NCBI RefSeq assembly: GCF_900116435.1
Contig: NZ_FPAZ01000003.1
Coordinates: 198,428 to 262,427, forward strand
Direction of reading: 5' to 3'
Source of the DNA: Pseudoalteromonas lipolytica
GTDB taxonomy: Bacteria; Pseudomonadota; Gammaproteobacteria; Enterobacterales; Alteromonadaceae
Length of the DNA: 64,000 nucleotides
Shown: positions 27,071 to 35,002 of the stretch, piece after piece
How the letters are laid out: every line of letters starts with the position of its first letter
Position numbering within the stretch: position 1 is the first letter of the stretch
Position numbers and translations under genes: made by a program
The notes under the pieces: generated by a model
What the model was told of the DNA's origin: nothing
The model's database searches: none
The model's input: only the letters and a program-made list of their open reading frames with translations

Positions 27071-28049
27071 GTTTAGCTGGCCATGGTGCTTTATTTTATT
27101 ACCTTTACCTTGGTTATTAAGCCGCTTAAAGCCGCTAAAGCAACAAGGTAACTTGCGTTTGCGTATCCCTGGATTTGCTAAGTTAGGCCTTAATAATCAA
27201 GCCGCACAAGACCACGGCCGCAAGGTATCGATAGTCGAGTGGATAATTTGGGCGCTATTGGTTATCGCTATTGCCAATCCAACATGGCTTGATGAACCAA
27301 TTACCTTACCAAATGAAGGCCGCGATATCATGCTGGCAGTTGATTTATCAGGTTCGATGACAGAGCAAGATATGGCGTATCAAGGACAATATGTTGATCG
27401 ACTGACCATGGTAAAAGCGGTACTCAGTGACTTTATAGAGCAACGCCAAGGCGACCGCTTAGGACTGATCTTATTTGGTGATACCGCCTTTTTACAAACC
27501 CCACTAACCCGCGATGTAAAAACAGTAAGCCAAATGCTCAGCGAAGCCCAAATTGGGTTAGTTGGCCGTGCCACAGCGATTGGTGATGCTTTAGGGCTGT
27601 CGGTAAAACGGTTTGCCAATAAAGACGAAAGTAACCGTATTGTGGTGTTGTTAACAGATGGCCAAAACACTGCTGGCAACCTTGACCCTGATGACGCGCT
27701 GTTACTTGCCCGTGAAGAGGGAATAAAAGTGTACACCATAGGCGTAGGTTCCGATAACCCTCGCGGTTTTAGCTTATTTAACATGGGCGGAATGAGTGGT
27801 GGTAATCTAGATGAAGGCTTACTAAAACGCATTGCAGAACAAACCGGTGGTCTCTACTTTAGAGCGAAGGATGTCGCAGGGCTTCAGCAAATCTATAAAG
27901 AGCTCGATAAACTGGAGCCTATCAGCAGTGATGAACAAACATTCCGCCCGCAAGTCTCCTTGTTTTATTTACCCTTACTTGCAGCGTTGGGCATTATTGC
28001 ACTTGCCTTGCTTGTTAATTTTATTCGCCAATTTAAACGGGAGGTCTAA
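27063..28049 (+). CDS. VWA-domain protein, BatA-like
   Basis: 328 residues from the ATG at 27063 (MFEFSWPWCF), which has a GGAG eight bases upstream; the open frame starts earlier at 27027 inside the DUF4381 gene. Helices at 8-22 and 57-72, a VWA domain with the intact MIDAS motif DLSGS at 94-98 (metal-binding), and a C-terminal helix near 300-322. BatA-type topology, with the VWA domain in the periplasm or facing it. Three bp before the next VWA gene. Confidence 0.9.
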   Translation: MFEFSWPWCFILLPLPWLLSRLKPLKQQGNLRLRIPGFAKLGLNNQAAQDHGRKVSIVEWIIWALLVIAIANPTWLDEPITLPNEGRDIMLAVDLSGSMTEQDMAYQGQYVDRLTMVKAVLSDFIEQRQGDRLGLILFGDTAFLQTPLTRDVKTVSQMLSEAQIGLVGRATAIGDALGLSVKRFANKDESNRIVVLLTDGQNTAGNLDPDDALLLAREEGIKVYTIGVGSDNPRGFSLFNMGGMSGGNLDEGLLKRIAEQTGGLYFRAKDVAGLQQIYKELDKLEPISSDEQTFRPQVSLFYLPLLAALGIIALALLVNFIRQFKREV

Positions 28050-28051
28050 GC

Positions 28052-29920
28052 ATGGATTTTGAGTTTATTCGCCCTACCCTACTTTGGTTATTGCTGCCTG
28101 CATTGATTATTTTTAGCGTGCTATTTGTACGAAATAAAAAGCATGCTCCAGCTGATTTAATTGCACCGCACCTTGCACAATTTGTTATGAACGAAAGTCA
28201 CAACAAACAAAAACAACCACTCTGGTTGGTGGCGCTATTTACCCTGCTTGCGATTGTTTTTTCGGCCGGCCCAAGCTTTGAGAAAAAACAGGTGCCCGTG
28301 TTTCAAGCAAAAAATGCACGCGTTATCGTCATGGATATGTCGTACTCAATGTTCAGTACCGACATAGCCCCCAGCCGATTAGTACAAGCGCGTTTTAAAG
28401 CACTTGATATGATTGAGCTATTTAAAGAGGGTGATACTGCACTTGTGGCCTATGCGGGGTCAGCATTTACTATTTCGCCTTTAACTAATGACGCCAGCAC
28501 GTTAGCGAATCTGATTCCAAGTTTGAGTCCAGATATTATGCCAAGCAAAGGGTCAAACGTGATTGATGGCCTTGAAAAAGCCGATGATTTACTAAAGCAA
28601 GCCGGGTATTTAGACGGTGACATTATTTTGGTAACCGATGGCATTGATCAACTCGATCACGATGATATTAGTCGCTTTACTGCTCAATCGAGCTACCGCT
28701 TAAATGTCTACGGCGTTGGCACAGAACAAGGCGCCCCCATTAAGTTACCTGAAGGCGGCTTTTTGAAAGACTCACAGGGGCAAATCGTCATTCCCACTCT
28801 TAATATCAGCCGCTTAACAGCAATTGCTCGTAACAGTGGCGGCAAATTTGCGTTATATCAAACCAGTAACCAAGACATAAAAGCCTTCGCCCCCAGCGCC
28901 AACGCAGAGCGTCTCAAAGACGAAAAACAAAGCCAAACGTTATGGCGTATCGATGCAGGTATTTATGGCTTACTGATTTTAATGCCACTGGCACTCTTTT
29001 TAATCCGGAGCAGCAGCCTAGTGCTTGGTTTTATGTTTATTATGCTACTACCACAACAGCAGATACACGCCGCAGAGTTACCAGCAGTGTTTAAAAACCA
29101 AGATCAACGCGCTTTGGATGCTTATCAGCAAAAGCAGTTTGATCAGGCCGTTAATACAGATAACACCCAGCTAAAAGGAGCCGCACTTTATCAGCAAGGT
29201 AATTACCAAGCTGCGGTTGATGCTTTTAGCCAAGATAAGTCTGCAACAGGCCTTTATAACTACGGTAATGCTCTGGCTAAAGCTGGGCAGCTAGAACAAG
29301 CCATTGATGCCTATAAGCAAGCCCAACAGTTACAAGATGATTTTACTGAGGCACAAGAAAATCAAGCACTTGTTGAGCAGTTATTAAATCAACAACAGCA
29401 ACAACAAGATCAACAGCAAAATTCTGACCAACAAAACAAGGATGGTCAGCAAGACGACCAGCAAAAGCAACAAGGCGATAATTCGCAGCAAGGTGAAAAC
29501 AGCGAACAGAGCGAGCAACAAGAAGGTGAACAACCCTCTGAGCAAGATAAACAATCGGATCAGAAAGGTGAGCAAAGCGAGTCAAATAGCGAGCAAAAAA
29601 ATAAACCTGAAATGCAATCTGAATCAGCGCAACCATCCGACTCTGGTGAACAAAAGCCTGAGCAAACACCCGAGCAAAAAGACGCGCAGCCAGAGCCGAT
29701 GCAAAGTGATGAACAAGCTAAAAAAGAAGCTGAACAACAAGCTATGCAGGCACAAGCGGCTGAACTAACAAATGAAGAAAAAGAGAAAGCCCAGCAACTG
29801 AATCAGTTGCTGCGTAAAGTTCCTGATGATCCCGCTATCTTATTAAGAAATAAAATGCAGTTAGAAGCACAAAAACGAAACTATCAACGTCGTCCACGAG
29901 GAGCCGAAAAATCATGGTAA
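28052..29920 (+). CDS. VWA-TPR fusion protein, BatB/BatC-like
   Basis: 622 residues. N-terminal helix (about 7-25) and a second (50-70) precede a VWA domain with MDMSYS as the MIDAS-type motif (about 92-97); a further helix near 310-335 is followed by a TPR region (about 350-445, GNYQAAVDAF, LYNYGNALAKAGQLEQAIDAY) and a very Gln/Glu/Ser/Asp-rich segment (about 445-575). In Bacteroides and spirochetes BatB and BatC are separate proteins; here they are one chain, as is common in gammaproteobacteria. The C-terminus is basic. It overlaps batD by 7 bp. Confidence 0.9.
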   Translation: MDFEFIRPTLLWLLLPALIIFSVLFVRNKKHAPADLIAPHLAQFVMNESHNKQKQPLWLVALFTLLAIVFSAGPSFEKKQVPVFQAKNARVIVMDMSYSMFSTDIAPSRLVQARFKALDMIELFKEGDTALVAYAGSAFTISPLTNDASTLANLIPSLSPDIMPSKGSNVIDGLEKADDLLKQAGYLDGDIILVTDGIDQLDHDDISRFTAQSSYRLNVYGVGTEQGAPIKLPEGGFLKDSQGQIVIPTLNISRLTAIARNSGGKFALYQTSNQDIKAFAPSANAERLKDEKQSQTLWRIDAGIYGLLILMPLALFLIRSSSLVLGFMFIMLLPQQQIHAAELPAVFKNQDQRALDAYQQKQFDQAVNTDNTQLKGAALYQQGNYQAAVDAFSQDKSATGLYNYGNALAKAGQLEQAIDAYKQAQQLQDDFTEAQENQALVEQLLNQQQQQQDQQQNSDQQNKDGQQDDQQKQQGDNSQQGENSEQSEQQEGEQPSEQDKQSDQKGEQSESNSEQKNKPEMQSESAQPSDSGEQKPEQTPEQKDAQPEPMQSDEQAKKEAEQQAMQAQAAELTNEEKEKAQQLNQLLRKVPDDPAILLRNKMQLEAQKRNYQRRPRGAEKSW

Positions 29921-31560
29921 TGCGATTATTATGTTGTTTATTGCTAATCGCGGCAGCGCCGCTTTGGGCCGCCACCCAACTACAGGCCAGTGTTGATAAA
30001 AACCCCGTCCTTGCGGGCGAATTTTTTATCCTCACTATTTCTGCAGACGACACGATTAACAGTGAACAACCCGACACGTCTGTATTATTAAAAGACTTTG
30101 TCGTTGGGCCAACCAGTGTGAGCTCACGCACAAACATTATTAACGGCGAAATTAGTAAACAAACTAATTGGTCTGTAAAACTCATGACGCGTAAGGAAGG
30201 CACCTACACTATTCCTGCTTTTACGGTGGCAGGTGTAAGTTCAAAACCAATTCAACTTAGCGTTTCTAAACGCAGCCAATCGTCAGAGCAAAATAAAGAT
30301 GCGTTTATAAAAACCAGTCTCAAGCCAAACAACTTATATGTTCAAGAAGCAGGTGTTTACACAGTTAAACTGTACTTAGACAATAACAAAGAACTGCTCG
30401 ATGGTAACCTAACGACACCAGTCATGGCAGACGCTGAACTAACCCCTATTAACAAGCAATCAGAAAGCTATGAACTGATTGACGGTAAACGGTATTTAGT
30501 GATCACCCGTGAATACTTAGTACAACCACAAAAAAGTGGCATTCACACCATAACAGCCCCTGTGTTTAATGGCCGTATTCGTCAAGACTATCGCCAAATG
30601 GAAATCTCTGCGATGGGCGAAGATATTGACGCAGAAATCAAACCGATTCCTGATAACTACTCTGGTGCTTGGTTGCCAAGTGAGCTGGTTAACCTTGATG
30701 AGCAATGGCAACCAAAAGATGACACTGTAGAAGTTGGCACCCCGATTACGCGCACCATTACTTTAACGGCACTGGGCGTGACTAAAGAGCAGCTTCCTGA
30801 TATCGATATGCCGCAAGTGCAAGGTTTTAGAAGCTACCCTGACGAAAAAGAGAACAATCACCTTGTTCGCGATGGCCGCGTCATTTCTCAGCAAACAGCC
30901 TCTTATGCTTTATTACCGCAAACCCCGGGAACGTATACACTGCCCGAAATCAAGCTGCCTTGGTTCAACACTAAAATTAATCGTATAAGCTATGCAACAA
31001 TCCCTGCACGCTCGATTACCGTCGTACCAAGCACTAACCCGCTCACGCCACCTCAAGCAGCTGTTACAGCGCCTACAGAGCAAGCAGCCACGCCTAGCTT
31101 AAATAACAGCACACCTGCTGTCGTTACTCAGTTAAGTACGCCAACTTGGCTGATAATTATTGCCGTTGCCGGTTACATACTGTGGTTAGTGACACTGGTG
31201 CTGTATTTTAAAAAACGCCCTCAATCAACAGGAGAGTCAACGCACACTTCAGCGACGACTTCATCCTCATTACCCGAGCTTAAAAAGTTAGCTAAGCAAG
31301 GTAAATACACTGCGTTTTATAGTGCATTAAGTCGCTATGCAAAACACCACACAGGAAAAACAACGGGGGCTTTAGACTCATTGTTAGCCACACTAAACGA
31401 TGAATCATTAAACACTGAAATTGCCAAATTACGTGCAAAACTCTATAGTTCATCGCATGAAAAACCTGATTTAGTGCTAATTGTTAATCAGCTTAACCAG
31501 GCTGAAAAACACCCTAAATCGGCAGCACAAAATCAGACATTGAAAAATCTTTACGATTAA
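29914..31560 (+). CDS. BatD-like protein
   Basis: 548 residues. Signal peptide 1-19 (MVMRLLCCLLLIAAAPLWA), then a long periplasmic beta-rich region with the BatD opening (LQASVDKNPVLAGEFFILTISADD), one membrane helix near 409-432 and a cytoplasmic tail (about 433-548). BatD proteins belong to the Bat aerotolerance operons named in Bacteroides; the molecular role is unclear. Last gene of the operon; a weak hairpin follows at 31590-31621. Confidence 0.9.
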   Translation: MVMRLLCCLLLIAAAPLWAATQLQASVDKNPVLAGEFFILTISADDTINSEQPDTSVLLKDFVVGPTSVSSRTNIINGEISKQTNWSVKLMTRKEGTYTIPAFTVAGVSSKPIQLSVSKRSQSSEQNKDAFIKTSLKPNNLYVQEAGVYTVKLYLDNNKELLDGNLTTPVMADAELTPINKQSESYELIDGKRYLVITREYLVQPQKSGIHTITAPVFNGRIRQDYRQMEISAMGEDIDAEIKPIPDNYSGAWLPSELVNLDEQWQPKDDTVEVGTPITRTITLTALGVTKEQLPDIDMPQVQGFRSYPDEKENNHLVRDGRVISQQTASYALLPQTPGTYTLPEIKLPWFNTKINRISYATIPARSITVVPSTNPLTPPQAAVTAPTEQAATPSLNNSTPAVVTQLSTPTWLIIIAVAGYILWLVTLVLYFKKRPQSTGESTHTSATTSSSLPELKKLAKQGKYTAFYSALSRYAKHHTGKTTGALDSLLATLNDESLNTEIAKLRAKLYSSSHEKPDLVLIVNQLNQAEKHPKSAAQNQTLKNLYD

Positions 31561-31589
31561 AATCAATTAATAGTAATAAAATAATGAAA

Positions 31590-31621
31590 AATAACGGCTA
31601 ATCTTGAGGTTAGCTGTTATT
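31590..31621 (+). terminator. Possible weak terminator after the Bat operon
   Basis: AATAACGGCTAA (31590-31601) pairs with TTAGCTGTTATT (31610-31621) with one G-U pair and an 8-base loop. The following TAAAAATAA has no real T-tract, so termination may be incomplete and the ECF sigma gene could be partly cotranscribed. Confidence 0.45.
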
Positions 31622-31676
31622 AAAAATAATGAATAATATCAGAAATTTTTTTTCTGATAGGCAGGTCTTAATTACT

Positions 31677-32192
31677 ATGACAGAAAAACAGAAGCGATAT
31701 GAAGCGCTGGTTCATATCTACCACAGTGAGCTTTTTCGCTTTGCATATTGGTTGTGTCGTGATCAAAGTGTTGCCGAAGACTTAGTGCAGGAAACCTTCC
31801 TGAGAGCTTGGCGTGCCTTGGATTCGCTTCAAGATCAGCACGCGGTTAAACCCTGGCTTTTAACCATACTAAGGCGCGAAAACGCCCGTCGTTTTGAGCG
31901 TAAACAATTTGACTACGCCGACGTTGAAAACGAGACGCTAGTAGATGAAAGAAGCACAACCTTAGACGCTGAAATGGAACAAACAGTGATCCAACGACAG
32001 ATTGGAAAGTTAGCAGATGAATATCGAGAACCATTACTCTTACAAGTTGTAATGGGGTGTTCTGGCGATGAGATTGCCGAGATCCTCGATTTAAATAAAA
32101 ATACCGTTATGACACGTCTTTTTCGTGCCAGAAACCAGCTTAAAGAGGCTTTAAGCAGTGATGATGACCAACTTAGAGGAGCATCAAAGTAA
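31677..32192 (+). CDS. ECF-type RNA polymerase sigma factor
   Basis: 171 residues from the ATG at 31677 (MTEKQKRYEALV), which has AGG about 11 bases upstream; the frame is open to 31629, but without a ribosome site. Sigma-2 region LFRFAYWLCRDQSVAEDLVQETFLRAWRALDS (about 17-48) and sigma-4 region LLQVVMGCSGDEIAEILDLNKNTVMTRLFRARNQL (about 122-156). Overlaps the next gene by one base (TAATG), a typical sigma/anti-sigma arrangement. Which promoters it recognises cannot be told. Confidence 0.92.
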   Translation: MTEKQKRYEALVHIYHSELFRFAYWLCRDQSVAEDLVQETFLRAWRALDSLQDQHAVKPWLLTILRRENARRFERKQFDYADVENETLVDERSTTLDAEMEQTVIQRQIGKLADEYREPLLLQVVMGCSGDEIAEILDLNKNTVMTRLFRARNQLKEALSSDDDQLRGASK

Positions 32193-32971
32193 TGGATGAA
32201 CTCGAGTTTCGCCGCCGCATCCTCGCCGAACCAAGCACGATTGATAAGGACCTTGAAACGTTTGCCGAGCAGGACACAGAAAAACACGCATTTATTAATG
32301 ATGTGCGAGCACTTGATGCTGAAATTCACAGCGCATTAAATGTACCCGTGCCCGAAAACCTTGCCGCACGCATTATTGAAAACACCTATGCCGCTGAGGA
32401 GCATCGTACTGAAGAGCAAACGGCTGAGGAGCAAACGGCTGAGCAACCACTTGACACAATTATTGAGGCAAAATCTCGATTCGCCTTTAAGCGCCTTTAT
32501 TTAGCTGCAGCAGCGTCGTTTTTAGTCGCCGTAAGTATTTTCTTTGTCACCAACAAACAACATACTCTCTACAGTGTCGGTGAACATGCTTTTGCACATT
32601 TATACCATGAGATTGGATCGCTTGATAAACACGAGGCAATTGATCTTGCCTATGTGAACAAAAAGTTTGCCACGATCGGCGGACACTTAGATGAGCTACC
32701 AGGTAAAGTAACGTACCTTACGTTTTGTGATTTCCAAGGTAAAAAAGGCCTGCATTTAGTATTTGAATCTGATTTTGGCCCAATGACAGTTTTTATTGTC
32801 CCATCTGATGAACAGCCCTTTGGCACTGGCGCTGAAGATTTCAGCGACGAACGCTTTGCTGGACATATAAACCGAGGTGAGCGAGCAGATACAATACTCA
32901 TTGCCAGTATCGGCGCACCACTTGATAGCTATAACAGTATGCTCAACAGTGCCATTCGCTGGCTACATTAG
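32192..32971 (+). CDS. DUF3379-family single-pass membrane protein, likely anti-sigma partner
   Basis: 259 residues. A polar N-terminal domain (1-65, MDELEFRRRILAEPSTIDKDLE) faces the cytoplasm, followed by an acidic repeat TEEQTAEEQTAEQ (73-85), one membrane helix (about 102-120) and a periplasmic domain (about 121-259). The DUF3379 assignment comes from memory of the family. Its translational coupling to the ECF sigma factor and its single-pass topology support an anti-sigma role, which is inference. No canonical zinc-binding HxxxCxxC is seen. Ends at a bidirectional terminator. Confidence 0.82.
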   Translation: MDELEFRRRILAEPSTIDKDLETFAEQDTEKHAFINDVRALDAEIHSALNVPVPENLAARIIENTYAAEEHRTEEQTAEEQTAEQPLDTIIEAKSRFAFKRLYLAAAASFLVAVSIFFVTNKQHTLYSVGEHAFAHLYHEIGSLDKHEAIDLAYVNKKFATIGGHLDELPGKVTYLTFCDFQGKKGLHLVFESDFGPMTVFIVPSDEQPFGTGAEDFSDERFAGHINRGERADTILIASIGAPLDSYNSMLNSAIRWLH

Positions 32972-32986
32972 CGAAACAGCAGATAG

Positions 32987-33018
32987 AAAAAAACCGCACG
33001 TCGTGCGGTTTTTTTTTG
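32987..33018. terminator. Bidirectional terminator between the DUF3379 gene and the aminotransferase
   Basis: A7-CCGCAC-GTC-GTGCGG-T9 makes a GC-rich 3-base-loop hairpin with U-tracts on both strands. It ends the sigma/DUF3379 transcript (+) and the aminotransferase transcript (-). Confidence 0.93.
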
Positions 33019-33033
33019 ACATACATTAATGTC

Positions 33034-34224
33034 TTATTTGCATACATCAGCAACTGCGTTAGCAAAGTAGTCAATGTTTGTATCACTGATACCAGCAACA
33101 TTTACTCGGCTAGAGCCAACGATGTAGATTGAATAGTCTTTTTGTAAACGATCAATTTGCTCTTTATTGATGCCTAAGAAAGAGAACATCCCGTTTTGAC
33201 GGTCAATAAATGAGAAATCTTGCGCAATACCTTTCGCTGCGAGGCTTTCTTTAATTAGAGTACGTAAACCATTAATACGGTTACGCATTTCATCAAGCTC
33301 ATCATGCCACATTTGTGTCAGTTCAGTGCTGCTTAAAATAGTGCTTACAATATCAGCACCGTGAGCAGGAGGCATTGAGTAAATACTACGCACAACGCTT
33401 AATAGCACAGAATTTGACACATCGGCCGTTGCCGCATCTTTGGCGATGATAGAGCATGCACCAATACGCTCACGGTATAAGCCAAAGTTTTTCGAGCAAG
33501 AAGAACAAATGATCATCTCATCGACGGCTGCTGCTAACTTACGTAAGCCTGCAGCATCTTCTTCTAAGCTTGAACCAAACCCTTGGTAAGCGATATCGAT
33601 AAGAGGTGTAAAACCAACTTCGACAGCAAGGTCTGCAACCGTGCTCCATTGTTCTGCATTTAAATCCATACCACTTGGGTTATGACAACATGCATGGAAT
33701 AACACAACATCACCCTTTGGCACTTGCTTTAAGGTATTGATCATCTCATCGAATAACAGGTCTTTATTCTCGTAATCGTAATAAGGGTATTCTTTAACTG
33801 TTAAACCAGCCGCTTCAAATAGGCTAATGTGGTTTGCCCATGTTGGCGTTGTTACCCACACTGTCGCGTCTTTGTTACAACGCTTGATAAATTCAGCCGC
33901 AACGCGAAGCGCACCTGTACCACCGGGTGCTTGTGCTGTGCGTACACGGTTTGCTAATAGTGCTGGATGCTCGCCCAGTAATAAGTTTTCCATTTTTTGG
34001 CAGTAATCTAAGTTACCCGCCAAGCCAATGTACGATTTACTGGTTTCGTTTTCTAAACGAAACGCTTCCGCTTTTTTAACCGCTTTAAGTACAGGCGTAT
34101 TGCCTTGCTCATCCTTATAAACACCGACACCCAAATCAATTTTATTTGGATTTGTGTCTTGTTTAAAGGCCGCCATTAGGCCAAGAATAGGGTCTGTTGG
34201 TAATGGTTTTAATTCTGAGAACAT
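33034..34224 (-). CDS. Aromatic amino acid / aspartate aminotransferase
   Basis: 396 residues, class I PLP aminotransferase of the AspC/TyrB subfamily. The PLP lysine is K245 in SSCSKNFGLYRERIG; TPTWANH (126-132), CHNPSG (180-185) and the C-terminal SRVNVAG carry other active-site residues including the Arg that binds the substrate carboxylate. Marine gammaproteobacteria use this type for aspartate and aromatic amino acids; AspC and TyrB cannot be separated by eye. It complements aroC and pheA in the same window. Own terminator; no TyrR-like box was seen upstream. Confidence 0.92.
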   Translation of the reverse strand: MFSELKPLPTDPILGLMAAFKQDTNPNKIDLGVGVYKDEQGNTPVLKAVKKAEAFRLENETSKSYIGLAGNLDYCQKMENLLLGEHPALLANRVRTAQAPGGTGALRVAAEFIKRCNKDATVWVTTPTWANHISLFEAAGLTVKEYPYYDYENKDLLFDEMINTLKQVPKGDVVLFHACCHNPSGMDLNAEQWSTVADLAVEVGFTPLIDIAYQGFGSSLEEDAAGLRKLAAAVDEMIICSSCSKNFGLYRERIGACSIIAKDAATADVSNSVLLSVVRSIYSMPPAHGADIVSTILSSTELTQMWHDELDEMRNRINGLRTLIKESLAAKGIAQDFSFIDRQNGMFSFLGINKEQIDRLQKDYSIYIVGSSRVNVAGISDTNIDYFANAVADVCK

Positions 34225-34297
34225 TGACTATCTCTTTTTATAGGGGTTAGCGTTGCCACTAGCTTAACATAAAAACCCAGCCTAATTACTAGTTAAA

Positions 34298-34957
34298 TTA
34301 GACCAAGAGTTGAGGAATTTTGATACAACAAGCCACCAGTAAAGCAAGGGTTTGCTTATCAAAGAAATCATTATTAAATGCTTCAGCATCAATAATACCT
34401 AAGCACTCATTTTGTTGTGAAAGTAGCGGCAAACATGTCTCTGCTTTCACGTTGGGATCACACGTATAATATTCACCGCCCTTGGCAAGGTAATCAGCAA
34501 CATTGTTAATAACTCGGCCACGCTTAGATAACGCGACTTGCACATTGTTACTGCCTTTAGCAAAGGCCTCTGTTATAGGAAACAAAGGACGACTTGGGGC
34601 ACCATGGTAAACTAATTTTAATAACTGCTTACCTTCATCCGTTGCTGTCGCTTGATAAATACCAAACCAGTCCACCTGAGTTTTTTCAACAACAAAATCA
34701 ATAATTTGTTGTAGTTTTGCCAGCTTAGCAGTGTTCTCTGCGTTATTAGCGACATAATCACTCAGCTTGAATGGCTCATCCTGTAAATAACCAAACAGAC
34801 TACAGGCACCACCTTCACCTAATTCAGGGATTTGATACTGCCAGCGTACTTCTGGTAACTCTGCATCTGCTAGGTATTGTTCTAGATACGATAATTGCTC
34901 AGCAACAAGGTTTTCTGGTAAATCAAGCTGCGCAATTGATAAGTAAGTTGAAATCAT
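34298..34957 (-). CDS. GAF-domain protein
   Basis: 219 residues. The second half (about 85-215) is a GAF-type fold: WFGIYQAT…LLKLVYHGAPSRPLFPITEAFAKGSNN…YYTCDPNVKAETCLPLLSQQNECLGIIDAEAFNNDFFD. Two or three Cys (C in YYTCD, AETC, NEC) sit where free-Met-(R)-sulfoxide reductases also carry Cys, but the sequence is not close enough to name it so. It sits alone between the aminotransferase and the partner-switch pair. Function unknown; a ligand or redox sensor is possible. Confidence 0.8.
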   Translation of the reverse strand: MISTYLSIAQLDLPENLVAEQLSYLEQYLADAELPEVRWQYQIPELGEGGACSLFGYLQDEPFKLSDYVANNAENTAKLAKLQQIIDFVVEKTQVDWFGIYQATATDEGKQLLKLVYHGAPSRPLFPITEAFAKGSNNVQVALSKRGRVINNVADYLAKGGEYYTCDPNVKAETCLPLLSQQNECLGIIDAEAFNNDFFDKQTLALLVACCIKIPQLLV

Positions 34958-35002
34958 TTAGCCATCCAAACATCTATAATGGCAGAATCATAACATGCGT
35001 TG

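Noticed and set aside
29343-29669. Antisense ORFs opposite the Gln-rich part of the BatB/C-like gene, and the CAA/CAG repeats there
   Set aside because: The ORFs are a by-product of the CAA/CAG/GAA bias. The repeats are irregular coding low complexity, not a CRISPR or contingency array.
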